Shown here: in pieces, positions 39,861-47,677 of the stretch
Layout of the letters: each line of letters begins with the position of its first letter
Position numbering within the stretch: position 1 is the stretch's first letter
From: Marinobacter salsuginis
GTDB taxonomy: Bacteria; Pseudomonadota; Gammaproteobacteria; Pseudomonadales; Oleiphilaceae
Reading direction: 5' to 3'
Length of the DNA stretch: 64,000 bases
Assembly: GCF_009617755.1 (NCBI RefSeq)
Contig: NZ_BGZH01000001.1
Location: 1,364,001-1,428,000 of the forward strand
Position numbers and translations under genes: made by a program
The notes under the pieces: generated by a model
Databases searched by the model: none
What the model was told of the DNA's origin: nothing
What the model saw: the letters and a program-made list of their open reading frames with translations, nothing else

Positions 39861-41237
39861 TCAGGCAATCCCGCCCCGGGTCAGCTTGAGCGGGTCCATC
39901 AACTCCTCAAGCCGTTCCCGGCTGAGGCCGCTGCGCTCCTCCGCCACATCAATGACCGGACGCCCCGTCTTGTAGGCCTCTTTGGCGATGTCTGCCGCCA
40001 GGCTGTAACCGATTTCCGGGTTCAGCGCGGTTACCAGCACCGGGTTCTTGCCCACCCCTGCATTGAGGTTGTCGGCATTGACCGTAAAGTCCCTGATCGC
40101 TTTGTCTGCCAGCATGATGGCCGCGTTGGAGAGCAAATCGGTCATATCCAGCAGGTTCCCACCCACCAGGGGCAGCATCACGTTGAGCTGGAAATTACCG
40201 GACTGGCCGGCGATGGCCACAGCGCTATCCAGCCCCATCACCTGGGCGCCCACCATGGCAACGGATTCCGGGATCACCGGATTGACCTTGCCGGGCATGA
40301 TGCTGCTCCCCGGCTGCAATGCCGGAAGACTGATTTCAGCCAGACCGTGAATCGGACCACTGTTCATCCAGCGCAGATCATTGGCGATCTTGGTGAGCAC
40401 AATGGCTGCACCGCGCAGCTGCGCCGACAGCGCCACCGGGGCGTCCACCGCGCTCTGGCCGATAAACTTGTGATCGAGCGACGTAAACGGATAACCGGTA
40501 TTGGCCCGCAGGAACTTGACGAACTGACCGGAAAATTCCGGCAGCGCATTGATTCCGGTACCCACTGCCGTACCGCCCTGGGGTACCGCCAACAGTTCAT
40601 CAGCGGCGGCCTCTACCCGCTTTTCAACGGCCAGAAGCTGTTCGCGCCAGGTCTTCAGCTCCTGGCCCAGCGTCACCGGCATGGCATCCATCAGGTGGGT
40701 TCGACCAGTCTTCACCTGGCTGGAGAATGCCGCCTCCTGTTCGTAGATCACACCGCACAGATGCGACAGCGCCGGCAGCAGCTTCTCCTTGGCCGCAATC
40801 ACTGCACTCACGTGGATGGCCGTCGGAATCACATCGTTCGAGCTCTGGCTCATGTTCACATGATCGTTCGGGTGCACCTCGAAACCTGCATTGCGGGCAA
40901 TGCTGGCGATCACCTCATTCACATTCATGTTGGTGCTGGTGCCGGAGCCGGTCTGGTAGCGGTCCACGGGAAACTGATCGGCGTACTCGCCTTTCACAAT
41001 ATCCTCACAGGCCTGGGCAATGGCATCCCTGAGATCGTTATCGAGCAGACCCAGGCTGGTGTTGGCTTCTGCGGCTGCCCGCTTGATCTGCGCAACAGCG
41101 GCAATGAACGCCTGGGGCATTGGCTGACCACTGACCGGGAAATTCTCCACGGCACGCTGGGTTTGCGCGCCCCAGAGCGCATCTGCAGGTACCTGGACGT
41201 CTCCGAGGCTGTCCGTTTCCGTTCTGAATTCGCTCAT
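39861..41237 (-). CDS. fumC: Fumarate hydratase class II
   Basis: A 458-residue iron-independent fumarase of the TCA cycle. The fumarase/aspartase signature GSSIMPGKVNP is present, with the active-site segments TGSGTSTNMNVNEV, NDHVNMSQSSND and KTGRTHLMDA. I chose ATG 41237 (MSEFRTETDSLG), preceded by GGAGGG; the frame is open further upstream but lacks a ribosome site. Useful under iron limitation or oxidative stress. Confidence 0.96.
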   Translation of the reverse strand: MSEFRTETDSLGDVQVPADALWGAQTQRAVENFPVSGQPMPQAFIAAVAQIKRAAAEANTSLGLLDNDLRDAIAQACEDIVKGEYADQFPVDRYQTGSGTSTNMNVNEVIASIARNAGFEVHPNDHVNMSQSSNDVIPTAIHVSAVIAAKEKLLPALSHLCGVIYEQEAAFSSQVKTGRTHLMDAMPVTLGQELKTWREQLLAVEKRVEAAADELLAVPQGGTAVGTGINALPEFSGQFVKFLRANTGYPFTSLDHKFIGQSAVDAPVALSAQLRGAAIVLTKIANDLRWMNSGPIHGLAEISLPALQPGSSIMPGKVNPVIPESVAMVGAQVMGLDSAVAIAGQSGNFQLNVMLPLVGGNLLDMTDLLSNAAIMLADKAIRDFTVNADNLNAGVGKNPVLVTALNPEIGYSLAADIAKEAYKTGRPVIDVAEERSGLSRERLEELMDPLKLTRGGIA

Positions 41238-41301
41238 ATTCCCTCCTGTCCGTCCATTTGCTCGTGGCTTTGTGCGTGTACGCTCCAGGGCCGGCCCTGG
41301 C

Positions 41302-41586
41302 TCAACCGCCGCCCTGGGACCTGAGCCGAACATGGTCGCAGATGCCCGTAACCTGTTCAAAATTCAGGATCAGGGTATGAACCGTGTTTGTGTAGGTATC
41401 ATGCAGATGGAACTTGTAGCGGTGCTGCTTTTCACCCTGCAGGAAGGCGTCGTATTCGCGGACCAGTTCACGCACATCGCCCCCGGAATCCTTGCTCCAG
41501 GTGGCATTGAACGGCCCCAGAACGGCACCGCCAGCCAGACAGACTGTCACTTCGTGGTTCGTCAGACCATTTTCCGGAACTGTCAT
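41302..41586 (-). CDS. Small hypothetical protein
   Basis: 94 residues; I do not recognise a family. The start is ATG 41586 with a good GGGAG upstream. The sequence is soluble and mixed (TVCLAGGAVLGPFNATWSKD, then acidic, then FHLHDTYTNTVHTLILNFEQV), which reads like a small beta-rich domain. It lies between fumC and the divergent regulatory operon, 193 bp from the latter. Confidence 0.6.
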   Translation of the reverse strand: MTVPENGLTNHEVTVCLAGGAVLGPFNATWSKDSGGDVRELVREYDAFLQGEKQHRYKFHLHDTYTNTVHTLILNFEQVTGICDHVRLRSQGGG

Positions 41587-41700
41587 GGTTATCTCCCTTT
41601 CGATAAACCTGTGATAAGTGTAGTCGCTCCTGACTTTGAAACAGGCCATAGTGCCAAGGCCGTCACAGAACAACGCTTCCAACATTGGACAGGCCCCATT

Positions 41701-41717
41701 TGTAGGAATTTCCTACA
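41701..41717. promoter_or_regulatory. 17-bp palindrome upstream of the regulatory operon (LuxR-type site?)
   Basis: TGTAGGA-ATT-TCCTACA, perfect 7-bp arms. Its centre is about 42 bp upstream of a possible start site (-10-like TAGTCT at 41739-41744) and 70 bp before the ATG. It resembles GacA-type LuxR-family sites (TGTAAG-N6-CTTACA). A sister palindrome lies upstream of cotH at 49547-49563. Confidence 0.65.
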
Positions 41718-41778
41718 CCACTAATTCTCTGCCGTTGCTAGTCTCTTCCAAAACCCATCAGCAGGCCCCCGCACAACA

Positions 41779-43257
41779 ATGGCTACCAGCGCAGTGGCGG
41801 AGATCCTTCTCCGATATGACGATGACCAGGAACGGCAGCATTTCGAAACCCTGTTTGGCGACGATTTCGCGATTCAGGCATTCGCCTCTGATCAGACTGC
41901 CCTCGATCACCTCGCCTCCGCTTCCACACTACCGGCCGCCATCGTACTGATGCCTGACCAGCCTGATGGTCACCTCGAATCGTCGCTGCTATCAGAGGTC
42001 CGTGACCGCTACCCCTCGATCCTGAAGATACTGATCGGGGATGCCATTGCCCTGAACCTCCTGGTGACGCTGCTTGATGATCAGTTGATCGATCGCTGTT
42101 TCGAACAACCAGTCGATCTGGATGTCATCCGGTCTCACGTGTTGGCCGCCGCCCTAACCCGGGAAGCGCAATCATTCGCTCCGGATACCGGAGAGGCCCC
42201 GGAGGGCCCTAGCCCGGCGATTCTGATTGTCGATGACGAACCGACTGCCACCCGTTACCTGTCGAGGCAGCTGGCGCACATGCAGACCGAGTTCCGGGTG
42301 CTGAGCGCCATCAGTGCCGAAGAAGCCCTTCTTACCCTCCGGGGTGACGGCAGTGTTGCCGTGGTGATGACCGACCAGAGAATGCCCGGGATGCACGGCA
42401 AAGAACTGCTGGACGAACTCCGACAGTCGCATCCGACCATTGTCCGTATTCTCACGTCGGCCTGGGGCGAAGTGGATGTGGCGATGGATGCGGTGAACGA
42501 AGGCCGGATTTTCAGGTACCAGAGAAAACCCTGGCGCGCCGATGAACTGTTGAACCTTTTCCGCAAGGCACTGGCCCATCATCGTGCCCTGGTTGCAACA
42601 CGGGACAGCTCCCGCTCAATGGCCGAGCAACAGTTTGCGGAACTGCGCCAACAACGACATGCCCGGCTGCTCGAACACCTGTCTGACAGAGTGGACAGTG
42701 TTACCGGCGAACCGACAACCGCCGATTTTCTGGACGCCCTGACAAGCATCCGCACGCTTCCGGCCCAGCCGCCTCACCTGCGGGCGAGCCGGGAAACCGC
42801 CCTGGAGCATGATCTGATGAGAGACTTTGTCGGGTTGGTGGGCCGGCAGTTGGACAACCTGGAACCAGACGCACCACCCAACCCCCTGACCAGACGAGCC
42901 TTTGCAAGGGCCCTGACCGACGCATTGGACAACCCCGCCGCCGCGAGCGAAACACAAACACCACTTATGATGCTCTGCCATTCACTGGCAACGCTTCTGA
43001 ATGCGTCGGGCCTGAAGGCCACTGCTTTGGAGATCACTCAGGCCGGGGACCACCTAACTGTAACCAACCCAAATGCGTTTCATATGTACAGCCACCTGCT
43101 GGCGCCCATTACCCGGCTTTCACGCCCATTATTGGAACAGCAAACCGCCCTGCTGATGCTGTTCGTAAGTAGCCGGCTGCTGGCAGGCGACATCGATACC
43201 GACGGGGGCGACCAGAGTCTCTGGGTCAGCCTGCGACTGCCGGCCAGGGCCGACTGA
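41779..43257 (+). CDS. Double-receiver response regulator-like protein
   Basis: 492 residues. Residues 1-125 look like a degenerate receiver in which Pro replaces the phospho-Asp (IVLMPDQPDG). Residues 146-270 are an intact receiver: VDDEP pocket, Asp199 in MTDQRMPGMHG, switch region LTSAWGEVDVAMDAV and Lys in RYQRKPW. The C-terminal about 200 residues look like a decayed histidine-kinase module (ITQAGDHLTVTNP, VSSRLLAGDIDTDGGDQSLWVSLRLP) without recognisable N- or G-boxes. No DNA-binding domain. Its stop overlaps the luxR gene start by a base, so it is translationally coupled. Confidence 0.78.
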   Translation: MATSAVAEILLRYDDDQERQHFETLFGDDFAIQAFASDQTALDHLASASTLPAAIVLMPDQPDGHLESSLLSEVRDRYPSILKILIGDAIALNLLVTLLDDQLIDRCFEQPVDLDVIRSHVLAAALTREAQSFAPDTGEAPEGPSPAILIVDDEPTATRYLSRQLAHMQTEFRVLSAISAEEALLTLRGDGSVAVVMTDQRMPGMHGKELLDELRQSHPTIVRILTSAWGEVDVAMDAVNEGRIFRYQRKPWRADELLNLFRKALAHHRALVATRDSSRSMAEQQFAELRQQRHARLLEHLSDRVDSVTGEPTTADFLDALTSIRTLPAQPPHLRASRETALEHDLMRDFVGLVGRQLDNLEPDAPPNPLTRRAFARALTDALDNPAAASETQTPLMMLCHSLATLLNASGLKATALEITQAGDHLTVTNPNAFHMYSHLLAPITRLSRPLLEQQTALLMLFVSSRLLAGDIDTDGGDQSLWVSLRLPARAD

Positions 43258-43898
43258 TGGTGGCGGGCCAGCGCAGACTCAGGCTGTACGTCACCATCGG
43301 GCAACGCCTGCTCCGTGACAGCCTGCTGTTCCAGATCCTGCTGGACAGCGAGGTCGAACTGGTCGGCGAATCCGAGACCGGCGTTGCAACCCTCAATCAC
43401 CTGCAGGCGGCCAGGCCGACGGTACTGTTGATTGAAGAAAACCTTCAGGACAACGACGGGCTGACTATCGCCGAGCATGCACTGACGATGAACCCTTCTC
43501 TCTCGGTATTGTTGATTTCGGACACACCGGTCAGCAACGGGCGAATGGCGATCTACCTGGAAGCGGGCATCAAGGCCGTAGTGTCCAAGGACCAGCCAAT
43601 TCAGGAGTTGATCAAGACCCTGTTCTACATTCGAAACGGGCAGGTTTATATCGGCAATTGGAGGCAGCAGCCCGAACCGGCGGCCATGCTCGCATACCAG
43701 GCCCTGTCCGGACGGGAACGGGAAGTGGCACAGCTAATGGCCAGCCGGCTTCCGGTACGGGACATTGCCGGTCGGCTTGGCGTGTCCTGCAAAACAGTGC
43801 ACTCCTACAAGGATCGGATATTCGTGAAGCTCGGCTTCGAACGCCTGCCCGAGCTGATACTGTTCATGCAACGACACCAACACGGAGCCGCCGAGTGA
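43257..43898 (+). CDS. LuxR-family transcriptional regulator with pseudo-receiver
   Basis: 213 residues of NarL/FixJ architecture. In the receiver the phospho-acceptor is Glu60 (VLLIEENL aligned with LILLDLNMP), and the acidic pair near the N-terminus is replaced by IG (YVTIGQRLL). A Lys remains in VVSKDQP. The C-terminal GerE helix-turn-helix is intact: LSGREREVAQLMASRLPVRD then LGVSCKTVHSYKDRIFVKLG. It is therefore probably active without phosphorylation or responds otherwise. It is the only DNA-binding protein in the operon and the natural candidate to bind the 17-bp palindromes. Confidence 0.88.
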   Translation: MVAGQRRLRLYVTIGQRLLRDSLLFQILLDSEVELVGESETGVATLNHLQAARPTVLLIEENLQDNDGLTIAEHALTMNPSLSVLLISDTPVSNGRMAIYLEAGIKAVVSKDQPIQELIKTLFYIRNGQVYIGNWRQQPEPAAMLAYQALSGREREVAQLMASRLPVRDIAGRLGVSCKTVHSYKDRIFVKLGFERLPELILFMQRHQHGAAE

Positions 43899-45265
43899 AA
43901 CTGCTTTCCGGCATCGATCAGATCCGCCAACTGCCCGCCTGGCGCCAGCGGCGCTTCGAGCGCTTCTACCACACCCAGTATCGCTACCGGGTGCTGCCGC
44001 TGTTCGCTGACGTTTACCTGGTCATTGCCTTCATCGGCACCCTGCTGTTCCTGGGCGGGCTGGCGCTGAACCCGGACGCACCGGATATTTTCGGCACCTA
44101 CCTGATCTACACAGCGATCCTGACCGGCCTGATTGCCGCTCACCGGTTCACGCGCCTACGCCGGTCCGCGCCGATGATCGTCTACCTGGTATTTTTCAAC
44201 ATGGCCGTGTTCAGTTACCTGGGGTACATCACAACAGGTGCGACTCTCGCTCCCATCGTGGGACTGTTCTTTTTTATCAGCTCCGTGGGCATCATTACCC
44301 TGTCTCTGCTGCACACCAGCCTGATTATCCTGATTAACCTATCCCTGCTGGTACTTTGCACGTTTTTGGCGGTAGACAGCCACGAGGTGGCCGAAACCCT
44401 GATCGGCATTCTGACCAACTGGCTGATTCTGATGTGCCTTGTCGTCGCGCCCCTGTCGGCGTGGTTCCTGTCGCAGTTTCTGCGCAATCTGCTGGCTCTC
44501 CAGTTCCTGCTGCGCGACCGGAACCGCCAGCTGTCCCGCACCCTGGAGACCCTGAAAATCACGGAAGAGAGACTGGCCCAGGAGCAGAAACAACAGGCTC
44601 TGAGCCATATGGCGAAAGGACTTTTGCACGAAATCATGAACCCGCTGAACTGCGCCAGCCAGGCGGTGGATTTTGCAAGTTCGGTAAACCGGGATTCCGA
44701 AGTGGCAGGTGCCCTGACGGACGCCAGCACGCACCAGAAACGCATCGCCGATATTGTCTCTGACCTGATCGAATTTTCTCGTCCCGTGCCGGAACACAAT
44801 CTGGAAACAGCCGATCTGCGCAAACTGGTGGCCACCGCAACCGGGTTTTGCCGGCATCAACTGAGAGGCGTGGAACTTCACATAAACATTCCGGACGGAA
44901 CCCTGCTTCCCTGCTATCCATCGGCGCTGACCCAGGTGTTCGTGAACCTGCTGCTCAACGGTGCCTCAGCCGTCAGCAACAGCCACGGGCACGGCAAAAT
45001 CGAGATAACCGCCGAAAGCACCGACACCGCGCATCGCATCTGGATCCGGGACAATGGCCAGGGCATCGCGCCGGAGGATATCAAGCGCCTCGCTGATCCG
45101 TTCTATTCCACCAGCGATACACCGGACAACCTGGGGCTGGGCCTGAGCATCTGCCAGACCATCATGCGACATCACAAGGGCAGCATGTGGATTACCAGCG
45201 AGCCCGGGCAATGGACAGAGGTAACCCTCACGCTACCTAAAACCGCAGCACGACGCGGAGGGTAA
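43895..45265 (+). CDS. Membrane sensor histidine kinase
   Basis: 456 residues from GTG 43895, overlapping the luxR stop (GTGA). About six membrane helices occupy residues 35-210 as an integral sensor module. HisKA then has the phospho-His in LLHEIMNPLNCASQ, followed by a HATPase with N box NLLLNGASAV, G1 WIRDNGQGIA, F-type FYSTSD and G2 LGLGLSICQTI. All kinase boxes are intact, so it can phosphorylate; the intact receiver of the upstream protein (Asp199) is the likely target. Its 3' end overlaps the convergent porin gene by 29 bp. Confidence 0.9.
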   Translation: MKLLSGIDQIRQLPAWRQRRFERFYHTQYRYRVLPLFADVYLVIAFIGTLLFLGGLALNPDAPDIFGTYLIYTAILTGLIAAHRFTRLRRSAPMIVYLVFFNMAVFSYLGYITTGATLAPIVGLFFFISSVGIITLSLLHTSLIILINLSLLVLCTFLAVDSHEVAETLIGILTNWLILMCLVVAPLSAWFLSQFLRNLLALQFLLRDRNRQLSRTLETLKITEERLAQEQKQQALSHMAKGLLHEIMNPLNCASQAVDFASSVNRDSEVAGALTDASTHQKRIADIVSDLIEFSRPVPEHNLETADLRKLVATATGFCRHQLRGVELHINIPDGTLLPCYPSALTQVFVNLLLNGASAVSNSHGHGKIEITAESTDTAHRIWIRDNGQGIAPEDIKRLADPFYSTSDTPDNLGLGLSICQTIMRHHKGSMWITSEPGQWTEVTLTLPKTAARRGG

Positions 45266-46361
45266 CGGCGTCTCCGTCCGGCGCGGCCATCAAGGTGTTG
45301 CCGCTAATATCCGGTATCAGGTAGTTGAGGCGCAGCTGGAACACCTCGCCCAGGTACCAGGCAAAACCCAGTAGCGTTACACTCGCCTCGGCCCCCAGGT
45401 TCCTGTCTCGCAGGTCTACCGCACTGTGCCGGGCGACCAGTTCCAGGGCGCCCGCCCGATGCCGGGGCTCGATCCGGTCAAACTCTCCGCGGCTGTAATA
45501 GCGTTGATCGTCAGTCAGGAACACACCGGCCTGAAGGTAAGCGCCAGCGAACTGCCAGCGTGACCCGTCGGTTCGCCGCACGTTCTGGGCCATGGCTTCC
45601 GCCACGAGGGTCAGGCGATTATAAAGCCAGGCGGCTTCAAGGCCCGCCAGCCAGGCATCACGGGCTTCGAATCTCGGGCTGCGGATGACATTATCGGCGC
45701 TGAACACCTCCCCCTCATCCTTGATCTGGAAACGGCTTTCGCCGAGGTCACGGTAGGAGACCGCCGTGCCAAGATGCACGGTCTGGGTCTCTGAACGAAC
45801 AGGGGCACGGGTCAGTCTCGCGGTTACGGCGTGAGTGGAGCCGCCATCGGGTTCATCGGTAAACAGACCCAGTGACCAGGTGCCTCGATTGCGATACTGC
45901 CCCGCCATAATACCGGTGGATCGCCCAGGTGCGAACGCCGAACTCACCAGCGAACGCTCGCTGGTGTTCAGGTTGGTGTAGCTTGCGAGGCGCTCCAGGC
46001 CGAAAGGTTCTTTGAAGCGCCCCACCTGGGCTTCGAACCGGCTCGGGCCATCGTAAACAAGGTAGGCATCACCAAGATCCAGCTCTTTCTTGTCGCCTTC
46101 GATCTTGTAGCTGCCGTCCAGCTCTGCCTCCCAGCGCTTTCCCCAACTCAGTTCCAGTTCAAGCTTCGCATTTCGCAGTACGCCCCGGGTGGTGCTGGGC
46201 TCGCCATCCTCGTCATAAAACGCACCGTAATGGTCGACACCGGCGGCAACATAACCACCCAGTTCGGCTTCCAGCGGTGACGCCATAACAAGCAGGGGCT
46301 GCAGGCTAAACGCCAGGGTCAGACCGATAATCAGCAATGCCCATTTCAGCTCAGCGAACAT
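45237..46361 (-). CDS. Outer-membrane porin, phosphate-selective porin O/P-like
   Basis: 374 residues with a signal peptide ending near MASPLEA. The sequence alternates in beta-barrel fashion and ends in Phe (TLRVVLRF), the outer-membrane insertion signal. RFEAQVGRFKEPFGLERLASYTNLNTSERSL and FEARDAWLAGLEAAWLY are typical of the OprO/OprP family, whose Pseudomonas members take up phosphate and pyrophosphate or polyphosphate. Last gene of the cotH-vtc-DUF4956 operon, overlapping DUF4956 by 11 bp. The polyphosphate context fits this family. Confidence 0.8.
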   Translation of the reverse strand: MFAELKWALLIIGLTLAFSLQPLLVMASPLEAELGGYVAAGVDHYGAFYDEDGEPSTTRGVLRNAKLELELSWGKRWEAELDGSYKIEGDKKELDLGDAYLVYDGPSRFEAQVGRFKEPFGLERLASYTNLNTSERSLVSSAFAPGRSTGIMAGQYRNRGTWSLGLFTDEPDGGSTHAVTARLTRAPVRSETQTVHLGTAVSYRDLGESRFQIKDEGEVFSADNVIRSPRFEARDAWLAGLEAAWLYNRLTLVAEAMAQNVRRTDGSRWQFAGAYLQAGVFLTDDQRYYSRGEFDRIEPRHRAGALELVARHSAVDLRDRNLGAEASVTLLGFAWYLGEVFQLRLNYLIPDISGNTLMAAPDGDAVTLRVVLRF

Positions 46362-46935
46362 GATCGGGCTCCTGTCGAAAGTGCATTCTCAACAGGGCGG
46401 TGTCCCGCAGGTAACTGACCGACACCACATCCACCCGGAACACATCCAGACCGGTGCGATCACGAAGGTCGGCAATGAGCAGTTCCCGACGGTCCCGATG
46501 GACGTTCTCGATCTTTTCGTACTCCACCTCTCGCTCGCTATGCCTGGGCAGCAGCACCCGGGTTTCGAGTACCAATGCAAGCACAATAACCAGCAGATTG
46601 AGACACACCAGCTCCAGGTGGTGCATCGTGCCAACCGCCGCCAGCAGGGCCATGGCAATCACCAGAAACAGATAGGTCATTTCCTTGATGCCCAGCGCCT
46701 CGGTTCGGTACCGAAGCATAGAGAAGACAGCGAAGAGTCCGAAGGCAAAACCCATGGTGACGGTGACCGAATGCAACAAGGCAGTCACCAGAAAAACACC
46801 GACGCCGAACAGAATGAACGAGGCGGCGTTCTCCCGATGGCGGGAAAAGGCGTAGTAGCAACGGATCAGCACGAACACCGAGGCCGTATTGATCAAAAGC
46901 CGGATCACAAAATGGAAATCAACTGCCGATTCCAT
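46351..46935 (-). CDS. DUF4956 membrane protein
   Basis: 194 residues with four membrane helices in the first about 130 (FHFVIRLLINTASVFVLIRC, AASFILFGVGVFLVTALL, MGFAFGLFAVFSMLRYR, LFLVIAMALLAAVGTMHH). The FAVFSMLRYRTEALGIKEMTYLF stretch is the family core. The cytoplasmic C-terminus is charged. DUF4956 genes are commonly next to VTC and CotH genes; the function is unknown, and a partner or channel for the polymerase is plausible. It overlaps vtc by 17 bp. Confidence 0.85.
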   Translation of the reverse strand: MESAVDFHFVIRLLINTASVFVLIRCYYAFSRHRENAASFILFGVGVFLVTALLHSVTVTMGFAFGLFAVFSMLRYRTEALGIKEMTYLFLVIAMALLAAVGTMHHLELVCLNLLVIVLALVLETRVLLPRHSEREVEYEKIENVHRDRRELLIADLRDRTGLDVFRVDVVSVSYLRDTALLRMHFRQEPDHVR

Positions 46936-47677
46936 GGAGTCTCCTCAACAGCGGTTTGAAGCGATTGGTTTTGCATTCGTGGCCGAACAACAGGCTGGTG
47001 CCAACGCAGTACTTGCTGAACTGCACGGGTCGGCAGCCAAGCTGACCAAGGCGGTCAAGCAAGGGGGAGCAGGGGATTTTCCGATCATACTTGACCTCGA
47101 AAACCGCAACGTCGGGCAAGCGAATACCGCTCTGGCGGTCGGCCGAATGAAACGCCAGTCCGGTATCTAGGGTGATGCGCTCAGTCCCCAATGGGCTCAT
47201 CAGGGTCATCCGACGATAGCTGACAAAAAGAGCCGGCAGCATCCCTGCCACCGGAAGGCCCAATTGCTCTTCCAGAAAGTGGTTCACCTCTCCGCTCGCA
47301 ACGGTTTGCGAGGTGAGCGGTAAACGGTTCTTGATGGTTCTCTCCCGATTGCTCTTTTTCTTCACCTCCAGGAAGCTGTCCCCGGTTTCGCGGTAGTGGC
47401 GGACGCGGAGCTTGAACCGGTTCAGTTTGCCGTTATGGTGATCGAGGTACAGCTGACGTCCGGGAGTGTCGAAATACAGGGTGTCGTAGGTGAATCGCCG
47501 GTTGCCGTCGATCTCCAACATGGAGTAGTGGTGCTCCAATCCACGCAGGCAAGCATCCAGCCGGTGGGCCGGCACCAGGAACTTGGTGTCGACCCGGTTC
47601 ATCAAACGGGCCTGCATCTGATCAGCCAGGCTGTGCCCGCGGAATCCTTCCCGCGGGCCGGTGACGGCCATGTTCAT
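46919..47677 (-). CDS. VTC-domain polyphosphate polymerase
   Basis: 252 residues matching the tunnel-fold (TTM) catalytic domain of yeast Vtc4, which makes polyphosphate from ATP. Charged strands that would line the tunnel are visible: VDTKFLVPAHRL (about 30), RFKLRVRHYRETGDSFLEVKKKSNRERTIKNR-type basic cluster (about 87-118), DTGLAFHS, VAVFEVKYDRKIP and the terminal FSKYCVG. No membrane segment and no SPX domain. It overlaps cotH by 4 bp and DUF4956 by 17 bp, so the four genes form one tight operon. Bacterial members are little studied. Confidence 0.87.
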   Translation of the reverse strand: MNMAVTGPREGFRGHSLADQMQARLMNRVDTKFLVPAHRLDACLRGLEHHYSMLEIDGNRRFTYDTLYFDTPGRQLYLDHHNGKLNRFKLRVRHYRETGDSFLEVKKKSNRERTIKNRLPLTSQTVASGEVNHFLEEQLGLPVAGMLPALFVSYRRMTLMSPLGTERITLDTGLAFHSADRQSGIRLPDVAVFEVKYDRKIPCSPLLDRLGQLGCRPVQFSKYCVGTSLLFGHECKTNRFKPLLRRLHGIGS

